Source: Dyadobacter sp. CY323 (GTDB lineage: Bacteria; Bacteroidota; Bacteroidia; Cytophagales; Spirosomataceae). From it: a stretch of DNA of 64,000 bases. Positions within the stretch are counted from its first letter, which is position 1. Each line of letters opens with the position of its first letter. Below the pieces are notes generated by a model, which worked only from the letters and a program-made list of their open reading frames with translations, had not been told where the DNA came from and ran no database searches. Positions 45,288 to 52,095 of this stretch are shown piece after piece. A program made the translations under genes and the position numbers. The DNA is taken from positions 62,001 to 126,000 of the forward strand of contig NZ_JAJUXH010000015.1 of NCBI RefSeq assembly GCF_021390245.1, in the 5' to 3' direction.

Positions 45288-45344
45288 TTCAAATTTGAAG
45301 TGCTGTTTAAAGAATTACTTGCCAATACAATATGTATTATACAT
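45288..45344 (-). promoter_or_regulatory. Two palindromes upstream of the HepT/MntA-like pair
   Basis: TTCAAATTTGAA (45288-45299, perfect) lies 3 bp before the HepT-like start codon. ATGTAT-T-ATACAT (45332-45344, one-base centre) lies about 45 bp further upstream. Either could be an operator, the first probably overlapping the ribosome-binding region. Function is inferred from position only. Confidence 0.45.
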
Positions 45345-45371
45345 TCATAATCAATGGTTTAAACACATATA

Positions 45372-45391
45372 GGTACAAAAAGGGTACAAAC
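45372..45391 (+). repeat. GGTACAAA-type double repeat, left copy
   Basis: GGTACAAAAAGGGTACAAAC contains two GGTACAAA units 10 to 11 bp apart. Near-identical copies in both orientations occur at 49393-49412 and 49435-49453. Possible recombinase or regulator binding site. Confidence 0.6.
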
Positions 45392-45689
45392 TGGCATTTT
45401 AAGAGTAAAAAGTTTCCAAATTGTTGCCTGTCATTTTGGACTTGCACATATTGAACAAGTACTCTTGAATATGGATGATGCCTTCATACAACATCTGTAC
45501 TCACCTTCAAAAGTAACGATTTTGTGTGTTATGCTTCATTGGTCAACTTTACATAAATCTGGCGGTGCAACTACCGAGGAATTCTCGGCAGTTAAAGTTG
45601 GAATGTAGGGTGAAAGATGGTGCGCACAGGTGATTTGTCGATTTCAACTTTAAAACCATATAAGCAGGCATTCTCCGTTTAAAATTAAC

Positions 45690-45730
45690 TATATTTGTGA
45701 TACAATAGTATTAATTATAAGGTTATAAGG
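45690..45730 (+). promoter_or_regulatory. Promoter box and tandem direct repeat upstream of the HipB-like gene
   Basis: TATATTTG at 45690-45697 matches TAnnTTTG exactly. TTATAAGG occurs twice in direct succession at 45715-45722 and 45723-45730, 16 bp before the ATG at 45746. The repeat is a good candidate for binding of the HTH protein encoded next, in line with autoregulation of hip operons. Confidence 0.5.
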
Positions 45731-45745
45731 TCAATAGGTACTACA

Positions 45746-46051
45746 ATGATATCACTTATATCGCCATCAAAGGCGCTTCGTAAGCTTGCAGAAAATGTGA
45801 GATCTAGGCGCCTGAGTGAAGGCCTCACTCAGGAAGGTCTGGCAGAGCGTTCAGGCGTTGCACTACCAACTCTAAGAAAATTTGAGCAGAAAGGCGTCAT
45901 CTCTTTAGAGTCATTCCTTAGGCTCCTTTTGGTTGTAGGCGGCATCGAGGAAGTGATTGAGGCTATCAAGCCTGTAAAACCAGCATTTTCTTCTATTGAT
46001 GAAGTGTTGAAGGAAGAGACTTCAATCCGTAAACGAGGTCGTCGCAAATGA
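45746..46051 (+). CDS. HipB-like XRE-family transcriptional regulator (antitoxin)
   Basis: 101 residues. Helix-turn-helix at about 15-70 (ENVRSRRLSEGLTQEGLAER, SGVALPTLRKFEQKG). The C-terminal tail is short and very basic (RKRGRRK). It overlaps the HipA-like gene by four bases (ATGA). In HipBA systems this protein binds the operon promoter and sequesters HipA. An in-frame ATG choice other than 45746 is not evident. Confidence 0.88.
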   Translation: MISLISPSKALRKLAENVRSRRLSEGLTQEGLAERSGVALPTLRKFEQKGVISLESFLRLLLVVGGIEEVIEAIKPVKPAFSSIDEVLKEETSIRKRGRRK

Positions 46052-47274
46052 AACAACTTATCACAGAACTCAAAGTAAGATTGGATTGCGGCAGCGAAAT
46101 TCTTCCGGTTGGGCGTTTGGCTATTCGCGACCACACCATTTATTTTGAATATGAGGCCTCATTCATTCAAAGAGGACTGGAGATTTCTCCTTTACGCTTG
46201 CCTCTCAAAACAGGCGTTACCACTTTTGAAACAAGACCTTTCGAAGGATTGGCGGGTGTTTTTAGCGATAGCCTACCCGATGGTTGGGGGCGGTTGCTAT
46301 TTGACCGCCTTTTGCGTTCTCAAAACATATTGCCGTCAGATATTACTTCACTGGATCGTTTGGCACATGTGGGATTTCACGGCATGGGAGCCTTAGTCTA
46401 TGAACCGGATTATAGTCCGTCTGATATAGAAGATAGCTTTATTGATCTGGATCAACTTGCTCAGCAAGCCGGTGAAGTTCTTAGAGGAAGTTTAGATGAG
46501 ATCATTCAGGAGCTACTTTCTTTAAATGGATCATCTGCCGGGGCAAGACCCAAAGCACTCATAGGGGTTGATAAGACCCGTCAGAATATAACCCATGGTG
46601 CAAAGCAACTCGCCGATGGATTTGAGCCCTGGCTGATCAAGTTCCCGAATTCGCAAGACGGACTTGATTCCGGCGCTATTGAATACGTTTATGCCCTGAT
46701 GGCAAAAGAGGCAGGAGTTGTAATGTCAGAAGCTCATTTATTTGCTGCTAGCAAAGGATGCGGATATTTTGCAGCAAAACGCTTTGACCGGGATGGTACT
46801 AAACGATACCACATGCATACGGTAAGCGGGTTATTGCATAGTGATTTTCGGACACCATCATTAGATTATGAAGATTTACTGACGCTTACTGGTCAGCTTA
46901 CGAAAGACATCCGTGAGGTTGAGAAAATGTATAGACTCGCTGTATTCAATGTCCTGGCCCATAACCGTGATGACCATGCCAAGAACTTCAGTTTTCTGAT
47001 GGATAATAAAGGGGAATGGAAGTTATCGCCAGCTTATGATCTGACGTTTTCTAATGGCCCTGGGGGAGAACAAAGCACAATGGTAATGGGAGAGGGAAGA
47101 AATCCCAGCGACAAGCAGCTTATAAAGCTTGGGCTTGAAGCGGGTCTGTCCAAAGCTCTTGTAAATGAAAGTATAGCACAAACAAAGGCTGCTTTGGAGC
47201 AGTGGAAAACCTTGGCAAAAGAATACGGTATTAGTCAAGCAAATATAGATTTGATAAATAAAAGGCTGGCATGA
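46048..47274 (+). CDS. HipA-like serine/threonine kinase toxin
   Basis: 408 residues. N-terminal HipA_N/couple-hipA region (LPVGRLAIRDHTIYFEYEAS, FEGLAGVFSDSLPDGWG). The kinase-like C-terminal domain contains GSSAGARPKALIGVD (about 163-177), PWLIKFPNSQDGLDSGAIEY with the probable ATP-binding Lys, the catalytic loop HNRDDHAKNFSF (305-316; Asn306, Asp308) and SPAYDLTFS with the metal-binding Asp. Characterised HipA kinases phosphorylate glutamyl-tRNA synthetase and stop translation. All key residues are present, so an active toxin is expected. The stop lies inside a hairpin terminator at 47268-47300. Confidence 0.92.
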   Translation: MKQLITELKVRLDCGSEILPVGRLAIRDHTIYFEYEASFIQRGLEISPLRLPLKTGVTTFETRPFEGLAGVFSDSLPDGWGRLLFDRLLRSQNILPSDITSLDRLAHVGFHGMGALVYEPDYSPSDIEDSFIDLDQLAQQAGEVLRGSLDEIIQELLSLNGSSAGARPKALIGVDKTRQNITHGAKQLADGFEPWLIKFPNSQDGLDSGAIEYVYALMAKEAGVVMSEAHLFAASKGCGYFAAKRFDRDGTKRYHMHTVSGLLHSDFRTPSLDYEDLLTLTGQLTKDIREVEKMYRLAVFNVLAHNRDDHAKNFSFLMDNKGEWKLSPAYDLTFSNGPGGEQSTMVMGEGRNPSDKQLIKLGLEAGLSKALVNESIAQTKAALEQWKTLAKEYGISQANIDLINKRLA

Positions 47275-47306
47275 AAAGGATGGTGTATCCATTTCATGCC
47301 TTTGTT
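47268..47306 (+). terminator. Rho-independent terminator of the hipBA-like operon
   Basis: GGCATGAAAAGGAT and ATCCATTTCATGCC form a 14-bp stem with one mismatch around a 5-base loop, followed by TTTGTT. The hipA-like stop codon is inside the left arm. Confidence 0.8.
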
Positions 47307-48041
47307 AATGTACTCACGTTTGAGAAGCCCATGCTATTCCTTTTCAATTCTCTACGACAGGCTATCTAAATAGTCAGCATAATGTTGCATCATGACTTTA
47401 CCTTAAGGTAAAAAACTTTGCACAGTCATATGCACGGTGTTTTCGTTTTCATTAGCTCGGGTGGAATTGTCCACATCGAGTTTTCAAAGTCGATTTCTGT
47501 CCAGCGAGCTTTTATCAGTTCACTTTTTGGTTTTGGCTATAAACAATATTCGTTTTAAAAAAGCTTAGGAAGTAGACAACTGGTTGGTATGAACCTTGGA
47601 CGTGAGTCTGCTTTTATAGATCATAATGCGTGTTGAACAACAGATGGCATCGACTCGACACAGCATGATATTAAACTGTAAATATTTGGCTTACTGTCTT
47701 ATGTTTATTTCCAATTTTGCAACGGCCGTTGCAAAATTGGAAATAGTTAACCCTTTTGCCATAAATGCCCTCGCATGCTGCTAAAATACGTTGTCGGAAA
47801 TACTACATCAAAGATCCGAATATGCTGCTAAACTAATGTTGGGAACTCACCCCTCTGATACGTTTCTCCCATCTAGTTCAATGGTTATGTCCGAGCCGAA
47901 TGTGTTTAAGTTGACATAACACCTGTTATACAACAAAATATTATTTGGTTTGGAGTCAGCACCAAGAAGCTGATAGCTGAAATAATTAACTGATTATGAA
48001 CAATTTGAAACGGAAATAAGAAAAATGAGTCTATTATGCCG
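47275..48041. other. Noncoding stretch, 767 bp, with long palindromes
   Basis: No gene supported on either strand. Contains the terminator arm at its left end, a perfect 16-bp palindrome TTTACCTTAAGGTAAA (47397-47412) and a perfect 40-bp palindrome (47706-47745). The remainder is AT-rich, with scattered stops and no recognisable protein remnant. Confidence 0.65.
47706..47745. repeat. Perfect 40-bp palindrome
   Basis: The left arm starts TATTTCCAATTTTGC and the centre is ACGG|CCGT; the right arm is its exact reverse complement, with no spacer. It would form a very stable cruciform or RNA hairpin. There is no T-tract directly after it, so a simple terminator is unlikely. Confidence 0.9.
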
Positions 48042-49046
48042 TTATTCTTCTTTCTGTAATTTTTCAATCTCCTTGTTCATCTCATCAATCAATTGTTTCT
48101 CACTCGGAAGATACAGTTTGTACTCACTGGCAATGATTGTTTTATTATTTTCAGGTAGTGAGATCTTAACCACTGCATTGTTCTTGTCTGCACAGAGAAG
48201 TATTCCGATAGTTGGGTTCTCAAAATCTCTCCTTTCATAACGGTCATAGTAGTTTACATACATTTGAAGCTGACCTATGTCCTGATGGCTAAGCTTTGTC
48301 GTTTTGATCTCGATGATCACAAAACACTGTAAAAGCCTGTTATAGAAAACCAGGTCGACGAAAAACTCATCTCCTTCAATATGAAGTCTTTTTTGCCTAG
48401 CGACGAAAGCAAAACCGTTGCCCAATTCCAATAGAAAGTCATGAAGATGAGTGATGATGGCTTGTTCTAAGTCCTTCTCGTAATAAGACGACTCCCTTTT
48501 CAGGCCCAAAAACTCTAGGTACATTGGATCTTTGATAATCTCTTTCGCGTCAGATGGGTTTTGTTCGCTGCGAGCAACAGCCAGAACACTTTCGCGGTCA
48601 TTACTTAATAGCAGGCGCTCCCATAAACTACTGTTGATTTGCCTTTCAAGCTGACGAACCGTCCAATTGTTTTTGACTGTTTCCGCAATGTAAAAATCTC
48701 TTTTATCCTGTGAGTCCAATCTTATCAGCAACTTATATTGACTCCAACTCAATTGCGAATACAGTGTATTCGCAATTGGGAACTGACGATAAAACTGTCT
48801 AAAAAGCTCAATTTGTCGTTTAGAAAAGCCACTGCCAAATTCCGGTTCTAGTTGTTCAGCGATAAGTTGGGTAAGGTAAAGACCATATTCGGCCCTGTCC
48901 CTTCCCACTTGCTCCTCTTCGAATATTCGCTGCCCCACCTTCCAGTACATCAAGGTCCGCTCATGATCCACCGCGCGGATGGCAGTCTCCTTAGATGTTT
49001 GGATTATTGCCTTAATGTCGGATATTAGGACCTGCTCAATTACCAT
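48042..49046 (-). CDS. DUF1016/YhcG-type PD-(D/E)XK nuclease-domain protein
   Basis: 334 residues. N-terminal DUF1016_N-like helical region (about 1-150; ERTLMYWKVGQRIFEEEQVG, FGSGFSKRQIELFRQFY, LSWSQYKLLIRL). A C-terminal PD-(D/E)XK nuclease core (about 175-310) has the catalytic Asp in DEFFVDLVFYNR and VIIEIKTTK (E-x-K), then GQLQMYVNYYD. Family members are linked to restriction-type and other genome-defence or mobile loci, but their activity is not well established. Isolated here, with no partner restriction gene next to it, in AT-rich accessory DNA. Confidence 0.9.
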   Translation of the reverse strand: MVIEQVLISDIKAIIQTSKETAIRAVDHERTLMYWKVGQRIFEEEQVGRDRAEYGLYLTQLIAEQLEPEFGSGFSKRQIELFRQFYRQFPIANTLYSQLSWSQYKLLIRLDSQDKRDFYIAETVKNNWTVRQLERQINSSLWERLLLSNDRESVLAVARSEQNPSDAKEIIKDPMYLEFLGLKRESSYYEKDLEQAIITHLHDFLLELGNGFAFVARQKRLHIEGDEFFVDLVFYNRLLQCFVIIEIKTTKLSHQDIGQLQMYVNYYDRYERRDFENPTIGILLCADKNNAVVKISLPENNKTIIASEYKLYLPSEKQLIDEMNKEIEKLQKEE

Positions 49047-49332
49047 CTCGCTACTTTTTGTTACAAATGGGGCAAAGTAATAACATTTTCACAAATTCAG
49101 CTAACAGCATACAGCTGTCGCTACTCGTTTTACCCGTGATTGGGTCGATAATACCCTCAGGATAGGCTAACTCTTATTAATCATTATCACAACCACAACT
49201 ATCTGTTGAGATGCATCAAGCCCGAAATAGCAAAATCTGGTCTGCGTAGTCCTCGCGGTGAACCGTTTACTGCATTCCTGACAGATCCGTACAGTTTCGA
49301 TTATTGAGCTCATTTTGAAATTTTTTTAAAGT

Positions 49333-49367
49333 GTTTCAGCATGTTTCTCAACGTTTCAGTTTGTTTC
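49333..49367 (+). repeat. Four GTTTC units at exact 10-bp spacing
   Basis: GTTTC begins at 49333, 49343, 49353 and 49363. One unit per helical turn would place all copies on the same face of the DNA, as in binding arrays. Could also be chance in AT-rich DNA. Confidence 0.55.
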
Positions 49368-49392
49368 ATCATTTCCCCCCCTAAATCGTTAA

Positions 49393-49453
49393 TTTTTGTA
49401 CCTGTTTGTACCTCGGCTTAACAATACCATAAAAGGTACAAAAAGGTATAAAC
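49393..49453. repeat. Inverted GGTACAAA-type repeats, right copies
   Basis: TTTTTGTACCTGTTTGTACC (49393-49412) and GGTACAAAAAGGTATAAAC (49435-49453) face each other across 22 bp. The right copy resembles the repeat at 45372-45391 in the same orientation, about 4.1 kb away. Together they may mark the ends of an integrated segment. Confidence 0.6.
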
Positions 49454-49487
49454 CACCAAGATATTATCGAAAAATATCAATAAAGCA

Positions 49488-49520
49488 AAAACCCCATCAG
49501 GATGATCCTGATGGGGTTTT
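49488..49520 (-). terminator. Bidirectional hairpin terminator downstream of mnmE
   Basis: CCCCATCAGGAT and ATCCTGATGGGG form a perfect 12-bp stem with a single-base centre (effective loop ATGAT), flanked by A-run and TTTT on either strand. It lies about 45 bp after the mnmE stop and should end transcription from the minus strand, and could act for the other strand as well. Confidence 0.85.
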
Positions 49521-49562
49521 AATTACGTTTGTTTATATATATTTATGGTTACTTACTACTTA

Positions 49563-50930
49563 TTACTTGCCGATACAAAACTTACTAAAAATATTATCCA
49601 ATAGATCATCCGTCACAATAGTCCCAGTTATCTCCCCCAAATGATGCAGCGATAACCTGATATCCTGCGCCAAAAAATCCCCCGTGACTCCAAGGGATAA
49701 TCCATTAATAACTTCCGTCAGAGCGTCGTGGGTTTTTACTAAATGTTCATAATGCCGGGCACTGGTGACAACAGTATCACTCGCAGATTGGCCATGAACA
49801 AGCGCGACTAATTTTTCGGTTAAATGAGGCAAGCCTGATTGTGTTTGGGCTGAAATTGGGACAATGTCTTGGTCCAGCGTCAGCAACTTTTCAGTTTCAA
49901 TCTGATTGATATCTATTTTATTCAGAACAAATAGAACCTCCTTATCACCAGTAAGGAGTTTCGCCAATGCTTTATTTTCCAATAACGTTTCTTCGCTGTC
50001 AAAAAGAAAAATCACAATATCTGCCTTTTCCATAGCAGCTTTGGAGCGCTCTATTCCAATGGACTCGACCAGATCAACTGTTTCGCGAATGCCAGCCGTA
50101 TCAATAAATCTGAATTTGAGACCATTAAGCACAATGGTGTCTTCAATCACATCGCGAGTAGTACCTGCAATGCTGGTTACAATAGCTTTTTCTTCATTTA
50201 ATAATGCATTCAAAAGTGTCGATTTACCAACATTCGGCGAGCCAATAATCGCTACCGGAACTCCTTCTTTGATCGCATTTCCAAAATCGAATGATTCAAT
50301 CAGCGGTGCAATGGTTTCCAGTAATGCATTGATTAACCGGCGCAAATCTTCGCGTTCGGCGAATTCTACATCTTCTTCGCCGAAATCCAATTCCAGCTCA
50401 ATTAATGATGCAAAGTGAATCAGTTCCGTTCTTAATGATGCCAGTTTTTTTGAAAAACCGCCTCTTAGTTGGTTCAATGCTGTTTTATGACTGGCTTGCG
50501 AATCTGCGGCGATCAGGTCGGCTACTGCCTCTGCCTGTACCAGGTCGAACTGCCCATTCAGAAAAGCTCTTTGCGTGAATTCTCCCGGCTTGGCGATTCT
50601 TGCACCTTTTGTGATCAGAAGTTTCAGTATTTGCCGGATAATGTAATCTGAGCCGTGACATGAAATTTCAACCGAGTCTTCTTTAGTAAAAGATTTTGGG
50701 GTTTTGAAAACGGTTACCAAAACTTCGTCGATAATCTCTTCCTTACCATATATCGTACCGAAATGTACGGTGTGGCTTTCCGCGGTTTCAAGATTTTTAC
50801 CTTTAAAAATCGCATTGACCATGGCAATGCTGCCTAGTCCGGATACTCTTATGATGGCGATCGCGCCTACTCCCGAGGGAGTCGCCAGCGCACAGATAAC
50901 TTCTTGCTGATGAATTGGAATGGTGTTCAT
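49563..50930 (-). CDS. mnmE: tRNA modification GTPase MnmE
   Basis: 455 residues, the normal length for the family. The N-terminal folate-binding domain starts with QQEVICALATPSGVGAIAI and contains the KPGEFTQRAFLNG block (about 114-126). The central G domain has G1 GSPNVGKST (230-238), TSIAGTTRD (252-260), G3 DTAG (277-280) and NKID. The C-terminus is CIGK, whose Cys is required for the modification. With MnmG it installs carboxymethylaminomethyl groups on the wobble uridine of certain tRNAs. Core chromosomal gene, marking the end of the accessory region. Terminator at 49488-49520. Confidence 0.97.
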   Translation of the reverse strand: MNTIPIHQQEVICALATPSGVGAIAIIRVSGLGSIAMVNAIFKGKNLETAESHTVHFGTIYGKEEIIDEVLVTVFKTPKSFTKEDSVEISCHGSDYIIRQILKLLITKGARIAKPGEFTQRAFLNGQFDLVQAEAVADLIAADSQASHKTALNQLRGGFSKKLASLRTELIHFASLIELELDFGEEDVEFAEREDLRRLINALLETIAPLIESFDFGNAIKEGVPVAIIGSPNVGKSTLLNALLNEEKAIVTSIAGTTRDVIEDTIVLNGLKFRFIDTAGIRETVDLVESIGIERSKAAMEKADIVIFLFDSEETLLENKALAKLLTGDKEVLFVLNKIDINQIETEKLLTLDQDIVPISAQTQSGLPHLTEKLVALVHGQSASDTVVTSARHYEHLVKTHDALTEVINGLSLGVTGDFLAQDIRLSLHHLGEITGTIVTDDLLDNIFSKFCIGK

Positions 50931-51043
50931 ACTACAAATATGCGACTAAATGTAGTACTGAACATGGAATCGGGCAATTTTGAAGTTCCTGCCTTCGCGG
51001 GGTTTTGGAGCACTTTATCTGTGCCCCTGTTTACCTGCATTTG

Positions 51044-52024
51044 TCAAAATGCTGCTGGAAGATGATCAAACCTTACCACCTTGTTCTCAATCGGTTTGAT
51101 CGTACTCAAATAGTCAAAGATCGCAGCGAGATCTTGTTCTTTCATGCCTGAATACATGACCCACGGCATAGGCGTGTTCAGCTCGCCGGGTGCGACTTTG
51201 GATGAAACATAGCTGCTGTCGGTATAGGCTTTGAAATGTGCCACGAACGCTTCTTTCGTCCAGTTACCAATACCCGTTTCTTTGTGCATGGTGATATTAG
51301 CCGAGCGCACAACACCGTTCGGACTGCTGAATTCCATTCCTCCTCCAAACTCGGTTCCGGGAATGACGGCGCCTTTGTCCGTTTTGCTGTGACAATCTAC
51401 ACAACCGGTTGCCGTGATCAGATATTTGCCATAAGCCAGCTGATCCGTCTCGGAAGGCCTGCTCGTAAAGGACGCCTCCTGAGGCATTGTGTTAATAAGG
51501 ATGTTGACCGGAAAATCGGGTTCCGATTGCGGAATACTGGTTTTCATCGGTGGCAACCCGCGAATGTAGGCGATCACCGAATAAATGTCCTCCTTGTCGA
51601 GCTGGCCGAAACGGTGATAACCCATCACAGGAAACAATGCTTTCCCGCTTTTATTGACACCAGTTGTGACAGCGCGAAAAATTTCTCCGTCCGTCCAACT
51701 GGCCAGCGCATAGGGTGTAATATTTGGTGCATAAAATTTCCCGGGAAAGCCCATTTCCTTCGTGAACTCCTCGCCGCCGCCACCCAGTGCCCCGGTAAGT
51801 GGACCTGCATATTGCGACCAGTCCCGCGTGCTGTGGCAGTCCATACATACAGTCACATGATTCGCCAGATATTCCCCACGCTCAATGCGGGCAGCAGTTC
51901 TCTCTATTTTAAGATCTGGCGCAGGGCCGGTATTAGGAAGTGCGGTTTTGACATAAATTATAGCTGCGGCAACCAGGACCAACAAGCCAGCGAGTATTTT
52001 GCCGGTAATTTTTAATGCTTTCAT
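51044..52024 (-). CDS. Dihaem c-type cytochrome
   Basis: 326 residues. N-terminal membrane anchor or signal (KILAGLLVLVAAAIIYV, about 9-25). Two haem sites, CMDCH (Cys60, Cys63, His64) and CVDCH (Cys208, Cys211, His212), are in two similar cytochrome domains, with probable Met ligands in FPVMGYH and TPMPWVMYSGM. Such proteins transfer electrons in the periplasm, often next to dehydrogenases or as the small subunit of oxidases. No partner enzyme is adjacent. A 71-bp gap separates it from the beta-helix gene on the same strand. Confidence 0.93.
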   Translation of the reverse strand: MKALKITGKILAGLLVLVAAAIIYVKTALPNTGPAPDLKIERTAARIERGEYLANHVTVCMDCHSTRDWSQYAGPLTGALGGGGEEFTKEMGFPGKFYAPNITPYALASWTDGEIFRAVTTGVNKSGKALFPVMGYHRFGQLDKEDIYSVIAYIRGLPPMKTSIPQSEPDFPVNILINTMPQEASFTSRPSETDQLAYGKYLITATGCVDCHSKTDKGAVIPGTEFGGGMEFSSPNGVVRSANITMHKETGIGNWTKEAFVAHFKAYTDSSYVSSKVAPGELNTPMPWVMYSGMKEQDLAAIFDYLSTIKPIENKVVRFDHLPAAF

Positions 52025-52095
52025 TTTAATGTAAAGGGTTCGTATTTATAGCTTAACTGTACTTATATGGATGCAGAATTGTCCGCGATTTGTCC

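Larger units (their letters stand above)
45285..45745. other. Intergenic stretch, 461 bp, between divergent toxin-antitoxin pairs
   Basis: AT-rich with no gene. It contains palindromes at 45288-45299 and 45332-45344 upstream of the HepT-like gene, a GGTACAAA-type repeat at 45372-45391, the hipB-side promoter box at 45690-45697 and a tandem TTATAAGG repeat at 45715-45730. The middle part (about 45400-45660) shows nothing I can assign. Confidence 0.6.
49047..49562. other. Noncoding stretch, 516 bp, with phased and inverted repeats
   Basis: No gene found. It contains four GTTTC units at an exact 10-bp period (49333-49367), GGTACAAA-type repeats in opposite orientation (49393-49412 and 49435-49453), and the bidirectional terminator hairpin at 49488-49520. 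The left part (49047-49320) probably holds the promoter of the DUF1016 gene; a near-consensus TTACTTTG is present on the minus strand near 49071-49078. Confidence 0.6.

Noticed and set aside
47780..47840. Two GCTGCTAAA-containing stretches about 50 bp apart
   Set aside because: Similarity is short and imperfect; likely chance.
51236..52015. 259-residue open frame on the plus strand
   Set aside because: Antisense to the dihaem cytochrome gene, whose two CxxCH motifs make the other strand certain.
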